Origin: UBA8337 sp963932545
GTDB lineage: Bacteria; Pseudomonadota; Alphaproteobacteria; RS24
Assembly: GCA_963932545.1 (NCBI GenBank)
Contig: CAWVRH010000011.1
Coordinates: forward strand, 1-64,000
Reading direction: 5' to 3'
DNA: 64,000 nucleotides
In this document: one piece after another, positions 8,759 to 16,680 of the stretch
How positions within the stretch are numbered: position 1 is the first letter of the stretch
Layout: the number at the start of each line of letters is the position of its first letter
Notes under the pieces: model-generated
Database searches by the model: none
What the model was told of the DNA's origin: nothing
The model's input: only the letters and a program-made list of their open reading frames with translations
Program-made: the position numbers and the translations under genes

Positions 8759-8833
8759 TTAGGGGCCCCAAAACCATATTAAGCCATTGTTTTAATTGTT
8801 ATTTTTAGCCCACAAGAATCGGCATAAGATAGC

Positions 8834-8862
8834 TTGACGCGGAGCCCCCCTTTATATAGCTT
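8834..8862 (+). promoter_or_regulatory. putative sigma-70 promoter of the carAB leader
   Basis: TTGACG at 8834-8839 is a strong -35 box. The -10 is ambiguous: TATAGC after 15 nt or TAGCTT after 17 nt, within the AT-rich TTTATATAGC stretch. Initiation near 8867 would give a leader of about 180 nt before carA, containing the attenuator and leader ORF. Confidence 0.45.
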
Positions 8863-8898
8863 CCCGTCAATTTGCTTCACGCAGAAAATAGGGTTTTT

Positions 8899-9048
8899 AT
8901 GAGGTTTCTCAGCATCGTTCACGCCTCGGTCGCACCAGCGGCAGGGGCCTTTTTTTTGCGTTTTTCCGAGTTTTCAAGACACGTTTCATCGCCCCTTCTT
9001 GGGCAGGCCGATAGTTTACCAAGCAACCAATGGGGAGCCCTCACATGA
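8899..9048 (+). CDS. putative carAB leader peptide (49 aa)
   Basis: An ATG-initiated 49-codon frame starts 24 nt before the terminator hairpin at 8923, runs through hairpin and T tract, and stops at TGA 9046-9048, which overlaps the carA ATG at 9045 (ATGA). The T tract is read as the Phe-Phe-Leu run in GAFFLRF. AGGG 5 nt upstream of the ATG is a modest ribosome site. No homology is claimed. The layout matches the E. coli pyrBI leader, where a ribosome translating through the attenuator blocks the terminator. It could instead be a chance open frame; conservation in relatives would decide. Confidence 0.5.
   Translation: MRFLSIVHASVAPAAGAFFLRFSEFSRHVSSPLLGQADSLPSNQWGALT
8923..8957 (+). terminator. 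intrinsic terminator/attenuator in the carAB leader
   Basis: A 5-bp stem (8923-8927 with 8944-8948), a G-A mismatch, a second 5-bp stem (8929-8933 with 8938-8942) and loop ACCA are followed by eight T residues at 8950-8957. This is a textbook Rho-independent terminator on the plus strand only. No plus-strand gene lies upstream for over 5 kb, and the hairpin falls between the proposed promoter and carA. It is therefore best read as an attenuator of carAB. Confidence 0.8.
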
Positions 9049-10241
9049 GTGCCGATAAATCAATTTGGCAACCAGCCAAAAAAACCGCCCTACTGCTCAC
9101 CGCCAATGGCGAAGCCTTTTATGGTTACGGACTTGGCGCCACGGGCCACACCGTCGGCGAGGTTTGCTTCAACACAGCCATGACGGGCTATCAGGAGATC
9201 CTCACCGATCCTTCCTATAAACAGCAAATCGTCACTTTCACTTTTCCCCACATCGGCAATGTTGGCACCAATGACGACGACGCCGAAACATCCAACACCC
9301 AAGTGTCGCGCGCGGCCAACGGTTTGATTATCCGCGAAGCCATCACAAATCCATCTAATTATCGCAACACGATGCACTTGAACGATTGGCTAATCAGCAA
9401 AGGTCTCATCGGCATTAGCGGCTTGGATACGCGCACCATCACCGCGCATATTCGCGACAATGGCATGTTTAATGCCATCTTGGCGCATGCCCCTGACGCA
9501 GAGTTTGATATCCCAGCCCTGCAAGCCGAGCTCGATAATTTTGCCGGTCTGGAAGGCGCCGACTTAGCCGCCGAAGTGACCAGCCAAACCGTTTACGAGT
9601 GGAACCAAACTCGCTGGGAATGGAACCAAGGGTTCTCGGAAAACGACCCCAAGACCCAAGACATGCCCCATGTTGTGGCGCTGGATTATGGCGTGAAGAA
9701 AAACATCCTGCGCTGCTTGGCACAAGCGGGCTGCCGCGTCTCCGTGGTTAGCGCCTCGGCTTCGGCAGAGGAAATTCTGGCCCAAAACCCAGACGGTATC
9801 TTTTTATCCAACGGCCCCGGAGACCCGGCCGCGACTGGCGAATATGCGGTCGCGGAAATCGAAAAACTTGTGGCCAGTGGCAAGCCAGTTTTTGGTATCT
9901 GCTTGGGCCACCAAATGCTGGCTCGCGCGCTGGGTGCCAAAACCGTAAAAATGAAACAAGGCCATCATGGCGCCAATCATCCGGTGAAAGATTTGACCAC
10001 GGGTAAAGTCGAGATTACGTCGATGAACCATGGCTTCACTGTCGACCGCGACAGCCTTCCCGATAGCGTGGAAGAGACGCACGTCAGCCTGTTTGACCAA
10101 ACCAATTGTGGCATTGCCCTTAAGGGCGCGCCCGTCTTCTCGGTGCAATATCACCCCGAAGCCTCCCCTGGGCCCCAAGACAGCCATTATCTTTTTGACC
10201 GCTTTGTTGCCTCCATGGGTAGCAGCCGAGGAGACGCCTAA
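9045..10241 (+). CDS. carA: carbamoyl-phosphate synthase small (glutaminase) subunit
   Basis: A 398-residue glutaminase subunit that hydrolyses glutamine and channels ammonia to CarB for carbamoyl phosphate, the precursor of pyrimidines and arginine. The N-terminal CPSase domain covers about 1-180. The class I glutamine amidotransferase domain follows, with the nucleophile Cys in KPVFGICLGHQ and the HPEASPGP segment carrying catalytic His and Glu. ATG 9045 is preferred over 9030 because GGGGAG lies 7 nt upstream. The stop overlaps the carB start (TAATG). Confidence 0.96.
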   Translation: MSADKSIWQPAKKTALLLTANGEAFYGYGLGATGHTVGEVCFNTAMTGYQEILTDPSYKQQIVTFTFPHIGNVGTNDDDAETSNTQVSRAANGLIIREAITNPSNYRNTMHLNDWLISKGLIGISGLDTRTITAHIRDNGMFNAILAHAPDAEFDIPALQAELDNFAGLEGADLAAEVTSQTVYEWNQTRWEWNQGFSENDPKTQDMPHVVALDYGVKKNILRCLAQAGCRVSVVSASASAEEILAQNPDGIFLSNGPGDPAATGEYAVAEIEKLVASGKPVFGICLGHQMLARALGAKTVKMKQGHHGANHPVKDLTTGKVEITSMNHGFTVDRDSLPDSVEETHVSLFDQTNCGIALKGAPVFSVQYHPEASPGPQDSHYLFDRFVASMGSSRGDA

Positions 10242-13200
10242 TGCCGAAACGTACAGATATAAAAAGCATCCTGATTATTGGCGCTGGTCCAATTGTTATT
10301 GGCCAAGCGTGTGAGTTTGATTATTCAGGCACACAAGCCTGCAAAGCCCTTCGCGAAGAAGGCTACCGCGTTATTCTGGTAAACTCGAACCCTGCCACAA
10401 TTATGACCGACCCAGAGCTGGCCGATGCCACTTACATCGAGCCGATTACGCCTGAGCTGGTAGCCAAGATTATTGAGAAAGAGCGCCCCGATGCCGTCTT
10501 GCCCACGATGGGCGGACAGACCGCGCTGAACACCGCCATCGCTTTATCGGAAGATGGCACGCTGGAAAAATTTGGCGCACAACTCATTGGCGCGGATTTG
10601 GAAGCCATCAACAAAGCCGAAGACCGCCAATTGTTCCGCCAAGCGATGGATAAAATTGGTCTCGAAAGCCCGCGCTCCGATGTAGCGCATACGGTGGAAG
10701 AGGCGCTGGTCGCGCTGGAAAAAGTTGGCCTACCAACCATCATTCGCCCCAGCTTTACCATGGGCGGCACCGGCGGCGGCATTGCTTACAATAAAGAAGA
10801 GTTTCTGCAAATCGTCGAAGGCGGCTTGGATGCCTCGCCGGTTACCGAAGTGCTTATCGAAGAAAGCGTTTTGGGCTGGAAAGAATATGAGATGGAAGTG
10901 GTGCGCGACACCGCCGACAATTGCATCATCATCTGCTCGATTGAAAACATCGACCCGATGGGCGTGCACACAGGCGACAGCATTACCGTTGCGCCAGCCC
11001 TAACCCTTTCCGACCGCGAATATCAGATTATGCGCAATGCCTCGATTGCGGTGCTGCGTGAAGTTGGCGTCGAAACCGGCGGCTCGAACGTGCAGTTTGC
11101 AGTGAACCCAGCCGATGGCCGTTTGGTAGTTATTGAAATGAACCCGCGCGTTTCGCGTTCCTCTGCTTTGGCCTCGAAAGCCACGGGTTTCCCGATTGCT
11201 AAAATCGCCGCGAAATTGGCGGTTGGCTATACGCTCGACGAATTGATGAATGACATCACGGGCTCGACGCCAGCTAGCTTTGAGCCAAGCATTGATTATG
11301 TTGTAACGAAAATTCCACGCTTTGCTTTCGAAAAATTCCCCGGCGCCAAGCCTTACCTGACCACCGCTATGAAATCGGTTGGGGAAGCCATGGCCATTGG
11401 CCGTAACTTTAAAGAGAGCTTGCAAAAAGCCCTGCGTTCTTTGGAAACCGGCCGGACCGGATTAAACGCTCCCGAGGGCGCGCCCGATATGTCGACCGAG
11501 CAAGGCGTCGCCGATATGCGCGCCGCCTTGACCACGCCGACACCCGACCGCCTGCTAATGGCCGCTCATGCGCTGCGCCAAGGCATGTCGCAAGCCGAGG
11601 TTTGCAGCCTTGCCCATTTCGACCCTTGGGTGATGGAGCAATTAGGCGAGATTATCGACATGGAAGCCAAAGTCAGCGAACACGGGCTACCAGATAACGA
11701 AGAAGCCATGCGCATGGTTAAAGGCATGGGCTTTGCAGATGCGCGTTTGGCCGAGCTGACGGGCAGCGACGAAGATAGCGTGAGCGCAACACGGCGCGAT
11801 ATGGGGGTGCGTCCCTATTATCGCCAAATTGATACATGCGCGGCTGAATTTAAAGCCAGCACCCCGTATCTTTATTCGAGCTACGACCCCGCTTGCGTGC
11901 TGGATGGACAAAACGAAGCCATGCCAAGTGGCCGCAAGAAAGCGGTTATTCTGGGCGGTGGCCCGAACCGTATTGGCCAAGGTATTGAGTTTGATTATTG
12001 CTGCTGCCATGCCGCCTTCGCGCTGGAAGATGCCGATATTGAAAGCATTATGGTCAATTGCAACCCAGAAACCGTGTCGACTGATTATGATACATCCGAC
12101 CGATTGTATTTTGAGCCGCTGACCCAAGAAGATGTGCTGGAACTGCTGCATTGCGAAATGCAGGCCGGAACTTTGGCGGGCGTGATTGTGCAATTTGGCG
12201 GGCAGACCCCATTGAAATTATCGCAGGCGCTAGAAAAAGCCGGCATCCCGATTTTGGGCACCGACCCAGACGCCATTGATTTGGCCGAAGACCGCGACCG
12301 CTTTAAAGATTTACTAGACCGTTTGAACCTGCGCCAACCGCCAAATGGCATTGCCCGCTCAGCCGAACAGGCTCGCGCCATTGCCGCTAAAATCGGGTTT
12401 CCTGTTGTCATTCGCCCGTCTTATGTATTGGGCGGCAGGGCCATGGAAATCGTCAGTAATGACACGCAGCTAGAGCGCTATATGCGCGAGGCCGTGGTGG
12501 TGTCTGGCGATAGCCCGGTTCTCATCGATGGCTATTTGCGCGATGCGACCGAGTTGGATGTTGATGTTTTGAGCGATGGTACGGATGTATTTGTATCCGG
12601 CATTCTCGAACATATCGAAGAAGCCGGCGTGCATTCTGGCGATAGCGCTTGCTCAATGCCGCCGCATAGTTTGGCCAAACACATCATTGCCGAGCTGGAA
12701 CGCCAAGCCACAGATATGGCAAAAGCGCTGAATGTCGTCGGTTTGATGAATGTGCAATTTGCCGTGCAAGGCGAAGATATTTTCGTCATTGAAGTGAACC
12801 CACGCGCCAGCCGCACGGTGCCGTTTGTAGCCAAAGTATTGGGTCAACCGATTGCCAATATCGCCGTCCGCCTGATGGCTGGCTCCAAGCTTTCTGATTT
12901 CAATTTGACCACGCTGGAGTATGACCATATTGCGGTAAAAGAGAGCGTGTTTCCTTTCGCTCGCTTCCCGGGCGTCGATACGGTTTTGGGCCCAGAGATG
13001 CGCTCCACCGGCGAAGTTATGGGTCTGGATATGGATTTCGCGACAGCTTTCGCCAAAAGCCAATTGGGCAGCGGCACGCATTTGCCAGATGGTGGAACGG
13101 TGTTTCTCTCGGTTCGCGAAAACGATAAAAAACGCGCCGTCGCGCCCGCCAAACGCCTCACAGAGCTGGGCTTCAATTTGGTTGCCACGCGCGGCACCGC

Positions 13201-13504
13201 CAGTTTCTTGAGCGACAATGGCGTGAGCGTCGAGCCCATCAATAAAGTGATGGAAGGTCGCCCTCATATTGTCGATGCGATGAAAAATGACGCGGTGCAA
13301 TTGGTGGTGAACACCACCGAAGGCGAGCAGTCTTTGGCCGATAGTAAATCCATTCGCCGCACGGCTCTGGAGATGAAAATTCCGTATTACACCACTTTGG
13401 CTGGCGCCGAAGCCGCCGTGGCGGCGATTGCAGCGCTTCGGGACAATTCGTTGAACGTCACCAGCCTGCAAGACTATGGGGTTCGCCGCGCCGAGAAAAA
13501 TTAG
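10241..13504 (+). CDS. carB: carbamoyl-phosphate synthase large subunit
   Basis: A 1087-residue synthetase subunit with two homologous ATP-grasp halves. The first half (about 1-400) makes carboxyphosphate; the second (about 560-940) phosphorylates carbamate. Both halves show the duplicated features MGGQTALN / FGGQTPLK and EMNPRVSRSSALASKATG / EVNPRASRTVPFVAKVLG. The C-terminal MGS-type allosteric domain (from about 945) carries TRGTASFLSDNGV and VNTTEGEQSLADS. The length is normal, and coupling to carA is by TAATG overlap. Pyrimidine control may be exerted by the upstream attenuator. Confidence 0.97.
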   Translation: MPKRTDIKSILIIGAGPIVIGQACEFDYSGTQACKALREEGYRVILVNSNPATIMTDPELADATYIEPITPELVAKIIEKERPDAVLPTMGGQTALNTAIALSEDGTLEKFGAQLIGADLEAINKAEDRQLFRQAMDKIGLESPRSDVAHTVEEALVALEKVGLPTIIRPSFTMGGTGGGIAYNKEEFLQIVEGGLDASPVTEVLIEESVLGWKEYEMEVVRDTADNCIIICSIENIDPMGVHTGDSITVAPALTLSDREYQIMRNASIAVLREVGVETGGSNVQFAVNPADGRLVVIEMNPRVSRSSALASKATGFPIAKIAAKLAVGYTLDELMNDITGSTPASFEPSIDYVVTKIPRFAFEKFPGAKPYLTTAMKSVGEAMAIGRNFKESLQKALRSLETGRTGLNAPEGAPDMSTEQGVADMRAALTTPTPDRLLMAAHALRQGMSQAEVCSLAHFDPWVMEQLGEIIDMEAKVSEHGLPDNEEAMRMVKGMGFADARLAELTGSDEDSVSATRRDMGVRPYYRQIDTCAAEFKASTPYLYSSYDPACVLDGQNEAMPSGRKKAVILGGGPNRIGQGIEFDYCCCHAAFALEDADIESIMVNCNPETVSTDYDTSDRLYFEPLTQEDVLELLHCEMQAGTLAGVIVQFGGQTPLKLSQALEKAGIPILGTDPDAIDLAEDRDRFKDLLDRLNLRQPPNGIARSAEQARAIAAKIGFPVVIRPSYVLGGRAMEIVSNDTQLERYMREAVVVSGDSPVLIDGYLRDATELDVDVLSDGTDVFVSGILEHIEEAGVHSGDSACSMPPHSLAKHIIAELERQATDMAKALNVVGLMNVQFAVQGEDIFVIEVNPRASRTVPFVAKVLGQPIANIAVRLMAGSKLSDFNLTTLEYDHIAVKESVFPFARFPGVDTVLGPEMRSTGEVMGLDMDFATAFAKSQLGSGTHLPDGGTVFLSVRENDKKRAVAPAKRLTELGFNLVATRGTASFLSDNGVSVEPINKVMEGRPHIVDAMKNDAVQLVVNTTEGEQSLADSKSIRRTALEMKIPYYTTLAGAEAAVAAIAALRDNSLNVTSLQDYGVRRAEKN

Positions 13505-13612
13505 CTCTCAAAAAACTTGGCATTTGCTAAGCTTTTGTGAAACAATTTGGAACGATAAAAATGAAGGATAGATTTGCCGTTCGCGACCCGCGTCTGGCGA
13601 AGGAGTGATAGT

Positions 13613-14086
13613 ATGGATAAAGTGCCAATGACCGCCGGCGGCTACGAGGCGTTAGACATAGAGTTGAAACGCCTTAAAGGCCCTGAACGCCATCGCATTA
13701 TCAAAGCGATTTCGGAAGCGCGTGCGCATGGCGACTTGTCCGAAAATGCTGAATATCACGCAGCCAAAGAACAGCAGAGCCATAACGAAGGCCGCTTGAT
13801 GGAACTCGAAGAGATGATCAATCTCGCCGATGTCATCGACGTCGGCGCCATGGGCGGCAATACCGTGAAATTCGGCGCCACCGTTCACCTTGTCGACGAA
13901 GACACCGAAGAAGAAAAAACATATCAAATTGTCGGTGACTTTGAAGCCAATGTCGAAGATGGAAAAATATCCATATCCTCGCCTATCGCGCGCGCGCTCA
14001 TCGGCAAAGAAGTCGGCGATAGCGTGGAAGTAAATACGCCGGGCGGCGGCAAATCTTACGAGATTTTGGGCGTTAAATTTATCTAA
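13613..14086 (+). CDS. greA: transcription elongation factor GreA
   Basis: A 157-residue factor that enters the RNA polymerase secondary channel and stimulates cleavage of backtracked RNA. The N-terminal coiled coil (about 10-75) has the acidic-tip region GDLSENAEYHAAKE; the C-terminal FKBP-like domain carries FGATVHLVDEDTEE, SPIARALIGKEVGDSVEV and the terminal YEILGVKFI. ATG 13613 is chosen because AAGGAG lies 9 nt upstream; the frame extends to 13574 without ribosome-site support. It lies 108 bp after carB and may be cotranscribed. It converges with the Lrp gene, 5 bp between stops. Confidence 0.95.
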   Translation: MDKVPMTAGGYEALDIELKRLKGPERHRIIKAISEARAHGDLSENAEYHAAKEQQSHNEGRLMELEEMINLADVIDVGAMGGNTVKFGATVHLVDEDTEEEKTYQIVGDFEANVEDGKISISSPIARALIGKEVGDSVEVNTPGGGKSYEILGVKFI

Positions 14087-14091
14087 ATAAC

Positions 14092-14571
14092 TTACTTAAT
14101 ATGGCCGAGCGGCAGGCTGACATCGCCCTTCGAGCGGCGGATGGTCAACGAGGTGCGCACATTGGCAACATTGGGCGCCGACGTTAGCTTTTGGGTTAAA
14201 AATTCTTGAAAGCTCTCCAAATCTGTGGCCACGCATTTCAAGATAAAATCAATTTCCCCGTTCAGCATATGGCATTCTAAAACTTCGGGCCATTGGCTGA
14301 CGCGCGCTTCGAAAGCCTGCAAATCAGCTTCTGCTTGGCTTTCCAGCCCCACCATGGCAAACACCGTGACGCCCAAACCCAACATATTGGCATCGACGCG
14401 TGCGCGATAGCCTTTAATGAAACCAGCCTCTTCCAAAGCCCGAACGCGGCGCAAGCAAGGCGGCGCCGAAATTTCGACTTGTTTGGCCAGCTCGACATTG
14501 GTAATGCGTCCATTGGCTTGCAAAATCTCTAGGATTTTCAAATCAATTGAGTCTAGTCTTGGTTTCTTCAT
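14092..14571 (-). CDS. Lrp/AsnC family transcriptional regulator
   Basis: A 159-residue regulator. The N-terminal winged helix-turn-helix is at 8-60 (LDSIDLKILEILQANGRITNVELAKQ, split here only by name), with the recognition helix around SAPPCLRRVRALEEAG. The C-terminal RAM ligand domain begins near GLGVTVFAMVGL. The true start is ATG 14571; the open frame continues upstream to 14886 only because of overlap with the divergent gene. The 78-bp intergenic region is AT-rich with a TATTAT that could serve as its own -10. Divergent transcription from the ELM1 gene suggests autoregulation or control of that neighbour. Confidence 0.9.
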   Translation of the reverse strand: MKKPRLDSIDLKILEILQANGRITNVELAKQVEISAPPCLRRVRALEEAGFIKGYRARVDANMLGLGVTVFAMVGLESQAEADLQAFEARVSQWPEVLECHMLNGEIDFILKCVATDLESFQEFLTQKLTSAPNVANVRTSLTIRRSKGDVSLPLGHIK

Positions 14572-14649
14572 AACAGTTTTTCGTTTCCTGAAACGCTTCC
14601 GCAGAGTAATAATAATACCGAATTTTGTAATAAATGAACAGTCACTGAA

Positions 14650-15621
14650 ATGAGCATGATGAATATTTGGGGCATAACAGGCGGAAGACGCGGAAATGAC
14701 GTGCTGGTCGAAGGCGTGGCGCAAGCGCTTGGCGGCACCCATCGCAGCGTGCATACGAATTTGCGCGCGCCCTGGAAGTGGTTGGCGCCGCATCGCTTGG
14801 CCGAGATTGCCGCCAAAGCCGACCCTCATATCGCCCCGCCGTTTCCCGACATCGTGATTGCCAGCGCGCGCCAAGCAGTGCCCCATGCGCGCTATATCAA
14901 ACGCGCCTCTGGGGGGCGGGTATTTACTGCTTTTTTACAAAACCCACTGATTAACCCCGCCCATTTCGATTTTGTTTGGGCCCCTGCCCATGACCAAGTC
15001 AGCGGTGCCAATGTGATGCAGACCCTATTATCGCCCCACCCCATGCAGCAGAAAGACTTAGAAAAAGCAGCCAATGAGTTTCGCAGTCAACTGGTGCCAA
15101 AAGCCTATGACGCAAAATTGGTCAGTGTTCTGATTGGTGGGCCCAATGCGGTTTATCCTTTCGGGCCAGATGAGATGACTGCCCTTGCCGATGGGCTTCG
15201 CGCGCTGGCCAGCCAAGGCCATCACTTGCTCATCACCTTGTCGCGCCGCTCGCCCGATAGCTATGAAGCGCTCTTGCGCCAAAAGCTCCCCGAGGGCAGT
15301 TATTATTTATGGGACAATCAGGGCGCCAATCCGTATCGCGCGCTCTTGGGGCTGGCCGAGCAAATTATCGTGACAGCCGATAGCGTCAATATGGTGGGTG
15401 AAGCCTGCCTGCCGGGCGTGCCGGTGCAAGTGTTTGCCCTAAAAGGCGGCTCGGCTAAGTTCCGTCGTTTCCATAGCGCCATAGAGGCCGCCAACTTCGT
15501 GCGCCCCTTTACCCACGCGCTAGAGGCTTGGCCCGTACAAAGCCAAAATACCACGCCAGAGATTGCCGAGGCCATCGCAAAGGCCTATGCGCGCCATCTA
15601 ACGAAAGAAACCTCTGAATAA
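14650..15621 (+). CDS. ELM1/GtrOC1 family protein (DUF1022)
   Basis: A 323-residue member of the ELM1 family (DUF1022), named after plant mitochondrial fission factor ELM1. The layout resembles a GT-B glycosyltransferase: an N-terminal GxTGGRRGND segment, a mid-protein VLIGGPNAVYPFG, and a C-terminal nucleotide-sugar-like site with VTADSVNMVGEACLPGVPVQVF. Bacterial function is unsettled, and an envelope glycosyltransferase role is only a possibility. Two ATGs (14650 and 14656) compete, and neither has a strong ribosome site. It is followed by trxB with a 77-bp gap. Confidence 0.78.
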   Translation: MSMMNIWGITGGRRGNDVLVEGVAQALGGTHRSVHTNLRAPWKWLAPHRLAEIAAKADPHIAPPFPDIVIASARQAVPHARYIKRASGGRVFTAFLQNPLINPAHFDFVWAPAHDQVSGANVMQTLLSPHPMQQKDLEKAANEFRSQLVPKAYDAKLVSVLIGGPNAVYPFGPDEMTALADGLRALASQGHHLLITLSRRSPDSYEALLRQKLPEGSYYLWDNQGANPYRALLGLAEQIIVTADSVNMVGEACLPGVPVQVFALKGGSAKFRRFHSAIEAANFVRPFTHALEAWPVQSQNTTPEIAEAIAKAYARHLTKETSE

Positions 15622-15698
15622 CCTGCCGAGGAACAGCTTGCGCCCTTGGGTTTTGCGGAATCATTCTTAAATTAGGGCCATCACATTCGGAGAGAGTT

Positions 15699-16679
15699 AT
15701 GACCGCACCTGCACCCAATACTGTAAAACACACTAAACTGCTGATTATAGGCTCTGGCCCTGCTGGCTATACGGCCGCTGTTTACGCAGCTCGTGCCATG
15801 CTGGAACCTGTGTTGGTGCGTGGCCTTCAACCAGGTGGACAGCTGACCATTACCACCGAAGTCGAAAACTACCCCGGCTTCGCCGAGGCCGTGCAAGGCC
15901 CTTGGTTGATGGAACAAATGGAAGCGCAAGCCGCCAATGTGGGCACAGATATCGTCTCTGATATCATCACCGAAGTCGATTTATCGAAGCGCCCTTTCAC
16001 GGCGAAAGGCGATAGCGGCGCGGTGTTTACCGCCGATGCCGTCGTCATTGCCACGGGCGCGCAAGCCAAATGGTTGGGGCTGCCTTCGGAAGATAAGTTT
16101 CAAGGCTTTGGCGTCTCGGCCTGCGCTACCTGCGATGGCTTTTTCTATCGCAATAAAAAAGTCTTGGTTGTCGGCGGCGGTAACACGGCAGTCGAGGAAG
16201 CTTTATTCCTGACCAATTTTGCTTCGCAAGTCACCCTTGTGCATCGGCGCGACGCTTTGCGCTGCGAGAAAATTCTCGAGAACCGCTTGCTCGCGCATGA
16301 AAAAGTGAACGTGCTTTGGGATAGCGCCATTGATGAAATTCTGGGCGACGAAGATCCACTGGGCGTCACAGGCGCGCGGATTAAAAACACCAAAACTGGC
16401 GACACCCATGAAGTAGATGCCGATGGTGTGTTCATCGCCATTGGCCATGCGCCGTCGACCGAATTATTCACCGAACAGCTAGAAACCAAATCTGGCGGCT
16501 ATTTGGTCACCACACCCGACAGCACAGCGACTTCCATTCCGGGCGTCTATGCGGCTGGCGATGTGACCGACGATATTTACCGCCAAGCCGTAACGGCTGC
16601 AGGCCTGGGTTGTATGGCCGCGTTAGAAGCGGAAAAGTATCTGGCGGAAATGGCTGCCGAAAAACAAGCGGCAGAATAA
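15699..16679 (+). CDS. trxB: thioredoxin-disulfide reductase
   Basis: A 326-residue low-molecular-weight thioredoxin reductase, the FAD/NADPH flavoenzyme that reduces thioredoxin in the cytosol. The FAD-binding GSGPAG is at 18-23, the redox-active CATC at C142/C145, the NADPH-binding GGGNTAVEEA at about 158-167, and the C-terminal FAD segment GVYAAGDVTD at about 283. The start is preceded by GGAGAGAG. The gene converges with dnaE2 with a single base between the two stop codons. Confidence 0.96.
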   Translation: MTAPAPNTVKHTKLLIIGSGPAGYTAAVYAARAMLEPVLVRGLQPGGQLTITTEVENYPGFAEAVQGPWLMEQMEAQAANVGTDIVSDIITEVDLSKRPFTAKGDSGAVFTADAVVIATGAQAKWLGLPSEDKFQGFGVSACATCDGFFYRNKKVLVVGGGNTAVEEALFLTNFASQVTLVHRRDALRCEKILENRLLAHEKVNVLWDSAIDEILGDEDPLGVTGARIKNTKTGDTHEVDADGVFIAIGHAPSTELFTEQLETKSGGYLVTTPDSTATSIPGVYAAGDVTDDIYRQAVTAAGLGCMAALEAEKYLAEMAAEKQAAE

Positions 16680-16680
16680 A

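Larger units (their letters stand above)
8565..8833. other. non-coding divergent region between yqeY and the carAB promoter
   Basis: No credible gene is seen on either strand. Two symmetric elements stand out: a perfect 8-bp hairpin with an ACGA loop at 8640-8659 and a perfect 12-bp palindrome, ACGACATGTCGT, at 8747-8758. The yqeY-dnaG-rpoD promoter must lie here too, but I could not identify a convincing -35/-10 pair for it. Confidence 0.5.

Noticed and set aside
12653..13471. 272-codon minus-strand frame opposite carB
   Set aside because: It lies wholly within a well-conserved carB, has His- and Gln-rich unnatural composition, and is a typical antisense shadow.
14092..14886. 264-codon version of the Lrp-type regulator
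   Set aside because: The extra N-terminal part overlaps the divergent ELM1 gene, and Lrp homology begins at 14571.
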